From 66-474 sp035606235 (GTDB lineage: Bacteria; Pseudomonadota; Gammaproteobacteria; Xanthomonadales; Rhodanobacteraceae), in assembly GCA_035606235.1 (NCBI GenBank), contig DATNFU010000019.1, forward strand, positions 9,270 through 73,269: a stretch of DNA of 64,000 nt, in the 5' to 3' direction. The notes beneath the pieces were generated by a model. The model had not been told where the DNA came from and did not search any database. It was given only the letters and a program-made list of their open reading frames with translations. Below are positions 16,462-23,799 of this stretch, piece after piece (positions within the stretch are counted from its first letter, which is position 1; the number at the start of each line of letters is the position of its first letter). The position numbers and the translations under genes were made by a program.

Positions 16462-17823
16462 CTATGCAAGGAGCAGCCTGGCACGCAGAGTTTCCGAATC
16501 CAGCGCGAACTCCAGCCGCATTCCCAGCGCGCGCGCGGCAGCGGATGCCAACGCCAACCCCAGCCCGGCGTGGCCGGCGCCATCGGCATCCGCGCCCTTG
16601 CGCCAGAACCGCTGGCCGAAACGTGCAAGGTCAGCGTCGCGCAAATGAGGCGCGACATTGCTGATCTCGAGGTACGCCGACGTGCAGCGCGCGCCGATGG
16701 CGCTACCGGCGGGTGCATAGGCGACGGCATTGCCGAGCAGATTGTCGAGAATGATTTCCAGCAACGCGGGGTCCGCCTGGATACAGGTTGAAGCCTGCGG
16801 TTCGCGATCCAGGTGCAAGCCGCGTGCGTGCAAAGCTTGCTCGTGCCGCACGATCACCCGCGTCAGCAGTGCAGCCGGATCGACCCGTTCGCGCTGCGTG
16901 CTCTGCACACCCGACTCGATGCGGGTCAACTGCAGCAGTGCGGCAACGGTAGCTTCCAGTTCGCCGCCGATCTTGCCGATCTCGTCCAGCAATGCGCGCG
17001 GGTCGCGGCCGCTGGGATAGCGCTGCTCGACGTCAATCAAGGTGTGCAGCTCCGCCAGGCGCGTGCGTAATTCGTGGGCGAGGCCCGCGGCGAATTGGCG
17101 CTCGCGCGCCAGGCCTTCATCCATCCGCGCCAGCACCTCATTGAAGCGCGCGACCACCGGCGCGAGCTCGCGCGTGTCGGCTCGCGGCAGTCGTCCGCCC
17201 GGAGAATCCGGACCGATACGCGCCATCGCCGCATCCAGCACGGCGAGCGGACGCAGGCCGCGCCGCACCAGCCATGGCGTCAGCGCCAGCACGATCAGGC
17301 AGGCACCGAGAATGCTGCCAAGCAGGATCAAATCGAGGGTGTCGAGGATCTCATCCAGCGGGCCGCGTGCCAGCGCATAACGCAGCTCGCAGCTTGGCCT
17401 CGGGCCGGCCCGCGCAGGGCCATCGCTTGCGGGTGCAAAGCGCAGCGCCAGCTCACGCAAAGCCGGGCCGCCGCGCAAAGATGCATCGGTGAAACGCGGC
17501 GCGGGCCCGGCGGCCATCGGCGGCGGCGCCTGTGTGCTGCGTGCGACAGTCGCGCCGTTACAATCCAGTTGATACCAACTGGTGCCGGTGTCGCCGGGAA
17601 ACACATTGGCTGCAGCCCCGCCGGTTGTCATCTCGACGCCGCGTGCCTGCACCCGCGTCAGCGCGGCGAATGCCTGCGCGCGCGCCAGCAGTGCGCTGTC
17701 GAAGCGCTGCTGCATCTCCGCGTCGGCGCGCCAGTCCACCACCCACGCGGCCAGCCCGAGTGCCACCAGCGTTGCGAGCGCCAGCAGCAGAGTCAATCGC
17801 AGCCGAAGCGAGAAACTTTTCAT
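16462..17823 (-). CDS. two-component sensor histidine kinase
   Basis: Inner-membrane sensor kinase of 453 aa. Helices at about 7-29 and 166-186 enclose a periplasmic domain of roughly 135 residues. A HAMP-like linker, a HisKA domain with H250 in AAGLAHELRTRLAEL and an HATPase domain (DNLLGNAV; GHAGLGLALA) follow. The residue after HELRT is Arg where most HisKA proteins have Pro. The architecture resembles QseC/TctE/PmrB kinases. ATG 17823 overlaps the stop of the response-regulator gene as ATGA, so the two are translationally coupled. The signal sensed is unknown. The catalytic ATP-binding end is slightly degenerate in composition but complete. Confidence 0.9.
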   Translation of the reverse strand: MKSFSLRLRLTLLLALATLVALGLAAWVVDWRADAEMQQRFDSALLARAQAFAALTRVQARGVEMTTGGAAANVFPGDTGTSWYQLDCNGATVARSTQAPPPMAAGPAPRFTDASLRGGPALRELALRFAPASDGPARAGPRPSCELRYALARGPLDEILDTLDLILLGSILGACLIVLALTPWLVRRGLRPLAVLDAAMARIGPDSPGGRLPRADTRELAPVVARFNEVLARMDEGLARERQFAAGLAHELRTRLAELHTLIDVEQRYPSGRDPRALLDEIGKIGGELEATVAALLQLTRIESGVQSTQRERVDPAALLTRVIVRHEQALHARGLHLDREPQASTCIQADPALLEIILDNLLGNAVAYAPAGSAIGARCTSAYLEISNVAPHLRDADLARFGQRFWRKGADADGAGHAGLGLALASAAARALGMRLEFALDSETLRARLLLA

Positions 17824-18485
17824 TCAATCAGATAACCCGCGCCGCGGCGGTTCTCGATCACGTCTCCGCAACCGGCATCGGTCAGCTTGCGACGCAAGCC
17901 GAACACCAGTACCTCGACGCTGCGATCGGAAGCATCGCTGGCGCTGCCGGCGATGCGATCCAGGATCGCCGCGCGCGTGAACACGCGGCCGCGATGGCGC
18001 AGCAGCAGTTCCAGCAAGGCGAATTCGCGCGGGGTCAGGTTCAAGGTGCGTTCGCCGAACGTCGCCTGGTGCGCGCGCGCATCCAGGCGGATGCCGGCGT
18101 GCTCCAGCACATCGGCGCGGACCTCGGCCGGCCGTCGCGCCAGCGCGTGCAGACGTGCCAGCACTTCCTCGAAAGCGAAAGGTTTCACCAGATAATCGTC
18201 GGCACCCGCGTTCAGCGCCTCGATGCGATCGCCGACCTGGTCGCGCGCCGACAGCACCAGCACCCGCGGTCGCGTGCCCCCGACCGGCAAGCCGCGCAGC
18301 ACGCCGAAGCCATCCATGCGCGGCAGGCCGAGATCGAGCAGCACGAAATCGTAATCGAAGCCGGCGAGGAAGCCGCTCGCTTCCACGCCGTCGGCGGCGG
18401 CATCCACGGTAAAGCCCGCCGCGCGCAGCCCGCGCGTCAGCGTGTCGCGCAGGCGTTGGGAATCCTCGACCAGGAGTAATTTCAT
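17820..18485 (-). CDS. two-component response regulator, OmpR/PhoB family
   Basis: DNA-binding response regulator of 221 aa. The receiver domain covers residues 1-115 with acidic E7/D8, the phospho-acceptor D51 in DFVLLDLGLPRMDG and K in DDYLVKPF. A C-terminal winged helix follows (residues about 125-220; LTPREFALLELLLRHRG, ILDRI, VEVLVFGLRRKL). It closely fits the QseB/TctD/PmrA group. It is encoded first in the pair with the kinase (4-nt overlap). About 250 nt upstream lies the ferredoxin-reductase gene on the same strand. Target genes are not evident. Confidence 0.94.
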   Translation of the reverse strand: MKLLLVEDSQRLRDTLTRGLRAAGFTVDAAADGVEASGFLAGFDYDFVLLDLGLPRMDGFGVLRGLPVGGTRPRVLVLSARDQVGDRIEALNAGADDYLVKPFAFEEVLARLHALARRPAEVRADVLEHAGIRLDARAHQATFGERTLNLTPREFALLELLLRHRGRVFTRAAILDRIAGSASDASDRSVEVLVFGLRRKLTDAGCGDVIENRRGAGYLIE

Positions 18486-18734
18486 GGCCGCACTGCTGCG
18501 AAAGCGCGGATCATGCGTAAGGCCAATGCGGCTTCATGGCGCCAGTGTAGGTCGAGCGGGCAGCGCTTGCGATCTGCCTTGAATGGCAGGTCGCGCTGCC
18601 GCGAGGGTGGGGCAGGGACGGCGATCGGAAAAGGCGCCACTGTGGCTGCTTGCGTGACATTGATCAGCGTCAATCAGCGTGGGGAATTCGGCTCGGCTGG
18701 TTTTGCGGCAAACGCTGCCCACCCTGAAGCGCGA

Positions 18735-19493
18735 TCAACGCGACGAAACGTATTTCTCGCGGCGTATATGCTGCACCGGCAACCCGGCTTCCTTCAGCGT
18801 GTTGAACGTCGCATCCACCATGTCCGGGTTGCCGCACAGATACGCGATGTCGTGCTCAGGATGCGGCTCGAATTCCGGCAGCACCTTCTGCACATAGCCC
18901 AGCCGGTCATGCGCGCGCGGTGCCGCGCGCGCGCCGCGCGAAAAGCACGGATGAAAAGCGAAGCCCTCGTGCGTGCGCGCGAACGCGTCGAACTCTTCGC
19001 CATACAGCAGCTCCTGCTCGGTGCGCGCGCCGTAAAGCAGCACGAAGCGGCACCCGCGCGTGGCGATCAGTTTGTCGATTTGCGGCAACATCGCGCGATA
19101 AGGCGTGACGCCGGTGCCGGTGGCGACCAGCAGATAACGCGTGTTGGCATCGTTTTCCATCAGGCAGAAGCGGCCGTAAGGGCCGCTGGCCTCGACCTGG
19201 CCACCGTGCGCGAGATTGCCGAGAAGGTGGGTCGCAGCGCCGCCCTCGACGTAGCTCACCGCGATTTCCAGCCGCTGCACCGCGCCTTCACCGGTGCCGA
19301 TCGTGCCCACCGAGTAGCTGCGCTTGGTCGGCTTGCCGTCATCGTAGTTGAAATGGATTTGCACGAACTGACCCGGCGCGAACGCGAACGGCGCGCCGTC
19401 GGCGCGCGCGAACGCCATGTGCCGAACGCTGGGCGCGAGCATGAAACTGTCTTCAAGCCTGAGTTGAAAATGTTCCGCCACGTTCCTGGGCAC
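18735..19493 (-). CDS. fpr: ferredoxin/flavodoxin--NADP+ reductase
   Basis: FAD-dependent reductase of about 252 aa that passes electrons between NADPH and ferredoxin or flavodoxin. It shows the FAD-binding RSYSVGT motif after a beta-barrel, GPYGRFCL, the NADP motif ATGTGVTPYRAM, LLYGARTEQELLY, YLCGNPDMV and a C-terminal EKYVSSR tail. The start is uncertain: GTG at 19493 gives the usual family length. The frame stays open to 20003, but upstream of 19493 it runs antisense to the ABC gene and reads as non-protein. Another GTG lies at 19481. It is divergent from the yadGH operon, with about 180 nt between them. Confidence 0.85.
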   Translation of the reverse strand: MPRNVAEHFQLRLEDSFMLAPSVRHMAFARADGAPFAFAPGQFVQIHFNYDDGKPTKRSYSVGTIGTGEGAVQRLEIAVSYVEGGAATHLLGNLAHGGQVEASGPYGRFCLMENDANTRYLLVATGTGVTPYRAMLPQIDKLIATRGCRFVLLYGARTEQELLYGEEFDAFARTHEGFAFHPCFSRGARAAPRAHDRLGYVQKVLPEFEPHPEHDIAYLCGNPDMVDATFNTLKEAGLPVQHIRREKYVSSR

Positions 19494-19662
19494 CTCAAAG
19501 CTACTGCGCTCGGCATCTTGTGCGCCGGTGTGCTCGGACTCCGCATGTACCGACGCGTACACTGGGGTTCCTGCGCTCCGGGCGGCGCGCAACCTGCCTT
19601 CGCTCGCGACACTTTCAGACCGCTCGAACGGCATGGGCGGCGAGCTGATGCGCAAACCTCGA

Positions 19663-19668
19663 TATACT
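19663..19668 (+). promoter_or_regulatory. -10 box (TATACT) for a probably leaderless yadG transcript
   Basis: TATACT ends 9 nt before the yadG ATG, and no Shine-Dalgarno is present. The expected transcription start is within about 3 nt of the start codon. No good -35 box is seen. Confidence 0.4.
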
Positions 19669-19677
19669 ACCGGACTT

Positions 19678-20643
19678 ATGTCCAACCCCGCAGCTTCGCG
19701 CGACACTCCCGCGCTCGAAACCATCGATCTGCGCAAGACGTATTCCAATGGCGTGCAGGCTTTGCGCGGCGTGTCGCTGCGGGTGGCGCCGGGCGATTTC
19801 TTCGCGCTGCTCGGCCCCAACGGTGCCGGCAAATCCACCCTGATCGGCATCCTCTCGTCACTGGTGAACCCGACCTCCGGCGAGGCGCGTGTGTTCGGCA
19901 TCTCGATCCATGCCGATCGCGGCGGCGTGATGCGGCAGATCGGGCTGGTGCCGCAGGAACTCAACTTCAACCAGTTCGAAACGCCGTTCGAGATCTGCGT
20001 CAATGTCGCCGGCTTCTACGGCATTCCGCGCCGGATCGCCTGCGCGCGCGCGGAAAGGTACTTGAACGAATTGCGGCTGTGGGACAAGGCGCGCCAACCG
20101 GCGCGCATGCTTTCCGGCGGCATGAAACGCCGGCTGATGATCGCGCGCGCGATGATGAACGAGCCGCGCCTGCTGATCCTGGACGAGCCGACCGCCGGCG
20201 TGGACATCGAGATCCGCCGCTCGATGTGGCAATTCATCTCCGCCATCAATCGTGCCGGGACCACCGTGATCCTGACCACGCATTATCTGGAGGAAGCCGA
20301 ACAGTTGTGCCGCAACATCGCGATCATCGATCACGGCAGCATCGTCGAGAACACCTCGATGCGCGCGTTGCTGGGCAAGCTCGATGTGGAAACCTTCGTG
20401 CTGGACATTGCCGGTGCCTGCGTCCAGCTTCCGGAAGTGCCCGGCGTCAAGCTGACCTGCGTGGACGACCACACGCTGGAAGCGGAGATGTCCAAGCAGC
20501 ACGATCTCAATTCGCTGTTTGCGGCGCTTTCCGCGCGCGGCATCACCGTCACCTCGATGCGCAACAAGACCAATCGGCTGGAAGAACTGTTCGTGCGCCT
20601 GGTCGAACATGGTGGCTCCGAAAAAGGCAAGGTCGCGGCATGA
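19678..20643 (+). CDS. yadG: ABC transporter ATP-binding protein, YadG-like
   Basis: ATPase of an ABC-2 type exporter, 321 aa. It has Walker A GPNGAGKS, Q-loop VPQELNFNQFET, signature LSGGMKRRL, Walker B LLILDEPTAGVD and H-loop TTHYLEEAEQLC. A C-terminal extension of about 80 residues (VETFVLDIAGACVQLPEVPGV) is typical of YadG. The start is ATG 19678; the longer frame to 19528 is antisense to the reductase gene. The TGA overlaps the next ATG, coupling it to the permease. The substrate is unknown; YadGH is an uncharacterised exporter in E. coli. Confidence 0.93.
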   Translation: MSNPAASRDTPALETIDLRKTYSNGVQALRGVSLRVAPGDFFALLGPNGAGKSTLIGILSSLVNPTSGEARVFGISIHADRGGVMRQIGLVPQELNFNQFETPFEICVNVAGFYGIPRRIACARAERYLNELRLWDKARQPARMLSGGMKRRLMIARAMMNEPRLLILDEPTAGVDIEIRRSMWQFISAINRAGTTVILTTHYLEEAEQLCRNIAIIDHGSIVENTSMRALLGKLDVETFVLDIAGACVQLPEVPGVKLTCVDDHTLEAEMSKQHDLNSLFAALSARGITVTSMRNKTNRLEELFVRLVEHGGSEKGKVAA

Positions 20644-21464
20644 ACGATCTGCGCACCGAAATCGCGATCAACGCGGGCGCCAGCGAGTTTTCCGTTGCGC
20701 GCGCCAACGCGGTCGCGCTGTACACCATCACCCGGCGCGAAGTGCGTCGCATGCTGCGCATCTGGACTCAAACGTTGATTCCACCGGCGATCACGATGAC
20801 GCTGTACTTCGTGATCTTCGGCACGTTGATCGGCCGTCGCATCGGCATGATGCACGGCTTCACCTACATGCAGTACATCGTGCCCGGCCTGGTCATGATG
20901 AGCGTGATCACCAACTCCTACGGCAACATCACCTCCAGTTTCTTCGGCTCCAAGTTCGGGCGCTACGTCGAGGAACTGCTGGCCTCGCCGATGCCGAGCT
21001 GGGTGGTGCTCACGGGTTACGTCGCGGGTGCGGTGCTGCGCGGCCTGCTGGTCGGCGGAATCGTGCTCGGCATCTCGCTTTTCTTCACCTCGTTGCGCGT
21101 GGCGCATCCGCTGGTAGCGATCAGCACGGTGCTGCTGGGCTCGACGATCTTCTCGCTGGCGGGTTTCATCAATGCGATGTTCGCACGCAAATTCGACGAC
21201 ATCGCGATCGTGCCGACCTTCGTGCTGACGCCGCTGACGTATCTGGGCGGCGTGTTCTACTCGGTCAACATGCTGGGCGAACCCTGGCACACGGTATCGC
21301 TGGTCAACCCGATCCTGTACATGGTCAACGCGTTCCGCTTCGGCGTGCTCGGCGTCGCCGATGTGCCGCTGTGGATCGCCTATCTGGTGATGTGCGGCTT
21401 CGCCGCGCTGCTTGCGGCGATCGCGTTGACGTTGTTGCACCGTGGTGTCGGCTTACGGTCCTAG
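20640..21464 (+). CDS. yadH: ABC-2 type transporter permease, YadH-like
   Basis: Integral membrane permease of 274 aa with six hydrophobic segments (about 47-70, 80-102, 127-150, 157-180, 188-205, 245-268) and the ABC-2 signature region NPILYMVNAFRFGVLG near the C-terminus. ATG 20640 overlaps the yadG stop by ATGA, which fixes the start within a much longer open frame that extends upstream through non-coding sequence. It pairs with YadG to form an exporter. A REP pair follows 9 nt after the stop. Confidence 0.93.
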   Translation: MNDLRTEIAINAGASEFSVARANAVALYTITRREVRRMLRIWTQTLIPPAITMTLYFVIFGTLIGRRIGMMHGFTYMQYIVPGLVMMSVITNSYGNITSSFFGSKFGRYVEELLASPMPSWVVLTGYVAGAVLRGLLVGGIVLGISLFFTSLRVAHPLVAISTVLLGSTIFSLAGFINAMFARKFDDIAIVPTFVLTPLTYLGGVFYSVNMLGEPWHTVSLVNPILYMVNAFRFGVLGVADVPLWIAYLVMCGFAALLAAIALTLLHRGVGLRS

Positions 21465-21473
21465 CAGCGCCTG

Positions 21474-21532
21474 GTCGCCTGCAAGCAGACTCCCACGACA
21501 GCGGCTTTGGCAGGAGCCTGCTTGCGGGCGAC
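21474..21532. repeat. inverted pair of REP-like elements
   Basis: GTCGCCTGCAAGCAGACTCC (21474-21493) and GGAGCCTGCTTGCGGGCGAC (21513-21532) are inverted copies with two mismatches in 20, separated by 19 nt. They lie between the convergent yadH and repeat-protein genes, where the hairpin could act as a bidirectional terminator or 3' stabiliser. Confidence 0.7.
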
Positions 21533-21561
21533 ACAATGGCGGCCATCCTTGGCCTGAGCTA

Positions 21562-22242
21562 TCAGTCGTTCGCCGGCGGTTCTGCGCCCGTGAACTTGAC
21601 CGGGGTGGCGCCGACAATCTCGCCGACATGCGCGCGGTCGCTGACGTAGAGCTTCACTTCGCGCTCGAATTTCAGCGTGCCGTTGACCGTCGCGCCGGGG
21701 CCGATCACCACCTGCGGGATGTGTTCGGTGCCGAAGTGGAACCAGCCGGAATCCGGCTTGTGCACCACCAGACCGCCATCCACGCGTGCATTGCCGGTGA
21801 CATCGATATCACCATCCACCGTCTCGATGCCGCCGCCGATATGCGCGCCGTTGAGGCTGATGTGCCCGTTGACATTGGTGGCGCTGCCCTCGACCTCCGC
21901 GCCTGGCGACAGCGTCAGCGCACCATTGACCGATTCGATGCTCTTGGCGATCTGCGCGCCGTCGCCCAGCGTGATCGAACCGTTGACCGTTTCCAGTGAT
22001 TTCGCGTGCGCGCGATCGCCCAGCGCGATCGCGCCGTTGACGGTGGAGACACTCTGCGCCTGCGCGTTCGGCGCGAGCCTGATCGAACCGTTGATGGTGC
22101 TGGCGTCGGACGCCGCCTGACCGGCCTCGACATGGATCGAGCCGTTGATCTTGTCCATGCCGCCGCCGCTGTCATCGCCGGCAACGCAGGCAGTGGTGAA
22201 GCCCAGCAGCGGGAGCAGGCACAGCAAAAAGCGCACTTTCAT
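21562..22242 (-). CDS. exported protein with seven N-G-[SA]-I repeats (beta-helix-like)
   Basis: Secreted protein of 226 aa. The signal peptide is residues 1-18, with a cysteine at C19 (GFTTAC) that could be lipidated, although the -3 position is atypical. Residues 31-160 are seven tandem units of 18-19 residues with a [IV]-N-G-[SAHD]-[IL] core at 33, 51, 69, 87, 106, 125 and 143. This is a regular spacing expected of a right-handed beta-helix, as in bactofilin or DUF4097-type proteins. A final segment contains GPGATVNGTLKFER, also polymer-forming-like. ATG 22242 is chosen for the Shine-Dalgarno GAGGTG. The function is unknown; it is probably periplasmic or surface located. It is divergent from gpmA. 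Confidence 0.8.
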   Translation of the reverse strand: MKVRFLLCLLPLLGFTTACVAGDDSGGGMDKINGSIHVEAGQAASDASTINGSIRLAPNAQAQSVSTVNGAIALGDRAHAKSLETVNGSITLGDGAQIAKSIESVNGALTLSPGAEVEGSATNVNGHISLNGAHIGGGIETVDGDIDVTGNARVDGGLVVHKPDSGWFHFGTEHIPQVVIGPGATVNGTLKFEREVKLYVSDRAHVGEIVGATPVKFTGAEPPAND

Positions 22243-22353
22243 GAAGCACCTCATCGGTGTGAACATGCGGCTTGGATGCTGACCAGAGCCGCAGGGTTTA
22301 GCCATGCCCGGAAGTCACGCCGCTAAAATATCCCTTTGCCAAGGAAGCCCGCC

Positions 22354-23100
22354 ATGCCCAGCCTCGTCCTGATCCGTCACGGCCAGTCGCAATGGAACAG
22401 GGAGAACCGCTTTACCGGCTGGGCGGATGTGGACCTGTCCGAACTCGGCCGCATCGAGGCGCGCGAGGCCGGCGAATTGCTGAAGCGCGAAGGCTTCGCC
22501 TTCGATCAAGCGCACACGTCGGTGCTGAAGCGGGCGGTACGCACGCTTTGGCAAATCGAGGATGCGATGGATCTGATGTGGCTGCCGGTGCGCACCGACT
22601 GGCGTTTGAACGAACGCCATTACGGCGCGCTCACCGGCCTCGACAAGGCCGAGACCGCCGCGAAATACGGCGATGAACAGGTGCACATCTGGCGGCGCTC
22701 TTACGACATCCGTCCGCCGGCGTGGACGCCGGAGCAGAACGCGATGGCGCGCGACCCGCGTTACGCGTCGTTGAGGGCGGAGCAGATTCCGCTCACCGAA
22801 TGCCTGAGGGACACCGTCGCGCGCGTGCTGCCGTACTGGCACGACACGCTGGCGCCCGCGATTCGCGCGGGCCAGCGCGTGCTGGTGGTCGCCCACGGCA
22901 ATTCACTGCGTGCGCTGATCAAGTATCTCGACGATATTTCCGACGAGGCGATCGTGGAGCTGAATATCGCCACCGGCGTGCCGATCGTCTATGAATTCGA
23001 CGAAGACTTGAATTCGCTGGGGCGGCGTTATCTGGGCAACGAGGCGGAGATTGCCGCGAAAGCCGCGGCGGTGGCACAGCAGGGGAAGGCGAAAGGCTGA
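22354..23100 (+). CDS. gpmA: 2,3-bisphosphoglycerate-dependent phosphoglycerate mutase
   Basis: Glycolytic interconversion of 3- and 2-phosphoglycerate. The 248-aa length is standard. The phospho-histidine H9 is in LIRHGQSQWNRENRFTGW, with NERHYGALTG (catalytic Glu) and VVAHGNSLRAL (second His). ATG 22354 has AAGGA (22341-22345) upstream; a TTG six codons earlier is less likely. A TAAAAT box at 22324-22329 could be its -10 element. The C-terminal extension (AEIAAKAAAVAQQGKAKG) is normal for this group. Confidence 0.96.
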   Translation: MPSLVLIRHGQSQWNRENRFTGWADVDLSELGRIEAREAGELLKREGFAFDQAHTSVLKRAVRTLWQIEDAMDLMWLPVRTDWRLNERHYGALTGLDKAETAAKYGDEQVHIWRRSYDIRPPAWTPEQNAMARDPRYASLRAEQIPLTECLRDTVARVLPYWHDTLAPAIRAGQRVLVVAHGNSLRALIKYLDDISDEAIVELNIATGVPIVYEFDEDLNSLGRRYLGNEAEIAAKAAAVAQQGKAKG

Positions 23101-23135
23101 GGGACGGGTGGTGAGCAAGCCATGGCGCGCAAAGA

Positions 23136-23257
23136 GACATGGAAGTCACCAAAGCAAAGACACTGGATTACAAAATCCATCCATGGACTTCGCCCTTCGG
23201 GCTGACCTTCGGCCGTTCAAATTCGTTCCAGACGAATTTGCCCGGCTTTTTGCCGGG
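23136..23257 (+). repeat. hairpin-rich intergenic block between gpmA and the PII gene
   Basis: Several palindromes stand in series: GAC-ATGGAA-GTC (23136-23147), GCCC-TTC-GGGC (23202-23212), a perfect 9-bp CAAATTCGT/ACGAATTTG (23218-23240) and CCCGGC-TTTTT-GCCGGG (23241-23257). The genes on either side converge here, so the last two hairpins may end transcription. The composition suggests a dispersed non-coding repeat; copy number cannot be judged from this window. Confidence 0.5.
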
Positions 23258-23313
23258 ACGACGCGCGTGAGGTCTCCGAAGCGGCAGAAGGAAGAAACAC
23301 GCGAGCGCAGCGT

Positions 23314-23652
23314 TCAGAGCGCGTCCGCATCGAGCTCGCCGGTGCGGATGCGGATCACCTGCTCCAGCGAGCTGACGAAAATCTTGCCGTCGCCGATCTT
23401 GCCGGTGCGCGCGGCCTGCATGATCGCCTCGATCGCGCGCTCGACCAGCTCGTCCGCCAGCGCGATTTCGAGTTTCACTTTCGGCAGAAAATCCACCACA
23501 TATTCCGCACCGCGATAGAGCTCGGTGTGGCCTTTCTGGCGGCCGAAACCCTTGACCTCGGTGACGGTGATACCGGCCACGCCGACTTCCGCCAATGCCT
23601 CGCGCACGTCGTCCAGCTTGAACGGCTTGATGATCGCGGTGATCAGTTTCAT
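23314..23652 (-). CDS. glnK: nitrogen regulatory protein P-II
   Basis: Trimeric cytosolic signal protein of 112 aa that senses 2-oxoglutarate and ATP/ADP and controls glutamine synthetase adenylylation or ammonium transport. The start MKLITAIIKPFKLDDVREAL and GFGRQKGHTELYRGAEY (T-loop, Y51 uridylylation site) are diagnostic, as is GDGKIFV. It resembles GlnK slightly more than GlnB, but no amtB is adjacent, so the paralogue assignment is tentative. ATG 23652 is used; the frame opens at a TTG four codons earlier. A TATAGT box lies on this strand at 23682-23687. Confidence 0.93.
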   Translation of the reverse strand: MKLITAIIKPFKLDDVREALAEVGVAGITVTEVKGFGRQKGHTELYRGAEYVVDFLPKVKLEIALADELVERAIEAIMQAARTGKIGDGKIFVSSLEQVIRIRTGELDADAL

Positions 23653-23707
23653 TTGGATACCCAACGCACGGTTCTGGGCGAACTATACGTGAGCCGGTGA
23701 AGAAGCA

Positions 23708-23750
23708 GGAGCCGGCTTGCCGGCGACCCGCTGCGCGCAGGCGCGCTCCT
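23708..23750. repeat. REP-like inverted pair
   Basis: GGAGCCGGCTTGCCGGCGAC (23708-23727) is followed 1-2 nt later by an inverted, diverged copy ending in GCGCTCCT. It lies between the P-II and ctpA genes. Confidence 0.55.
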
Positions 23751-23799
23751 ACAGCCGCCGCTTGCGCTGGATAACGAGCAGACTCAAGCAGAGCGAACC

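Noticed and set aside
18482..18673. 63-codon minus-strand frame upstream of the response regulator
   Set aside because: No ribosome site or conserved features; it overlaps the likely promoter of the regulator.
18513..20639. Long frame upstream of the yadH start
   Set aside because: It reads antisense through the ferredoxin reductase and out of frame through yadG. The real permease starts at the ATGA overlap at 20640.
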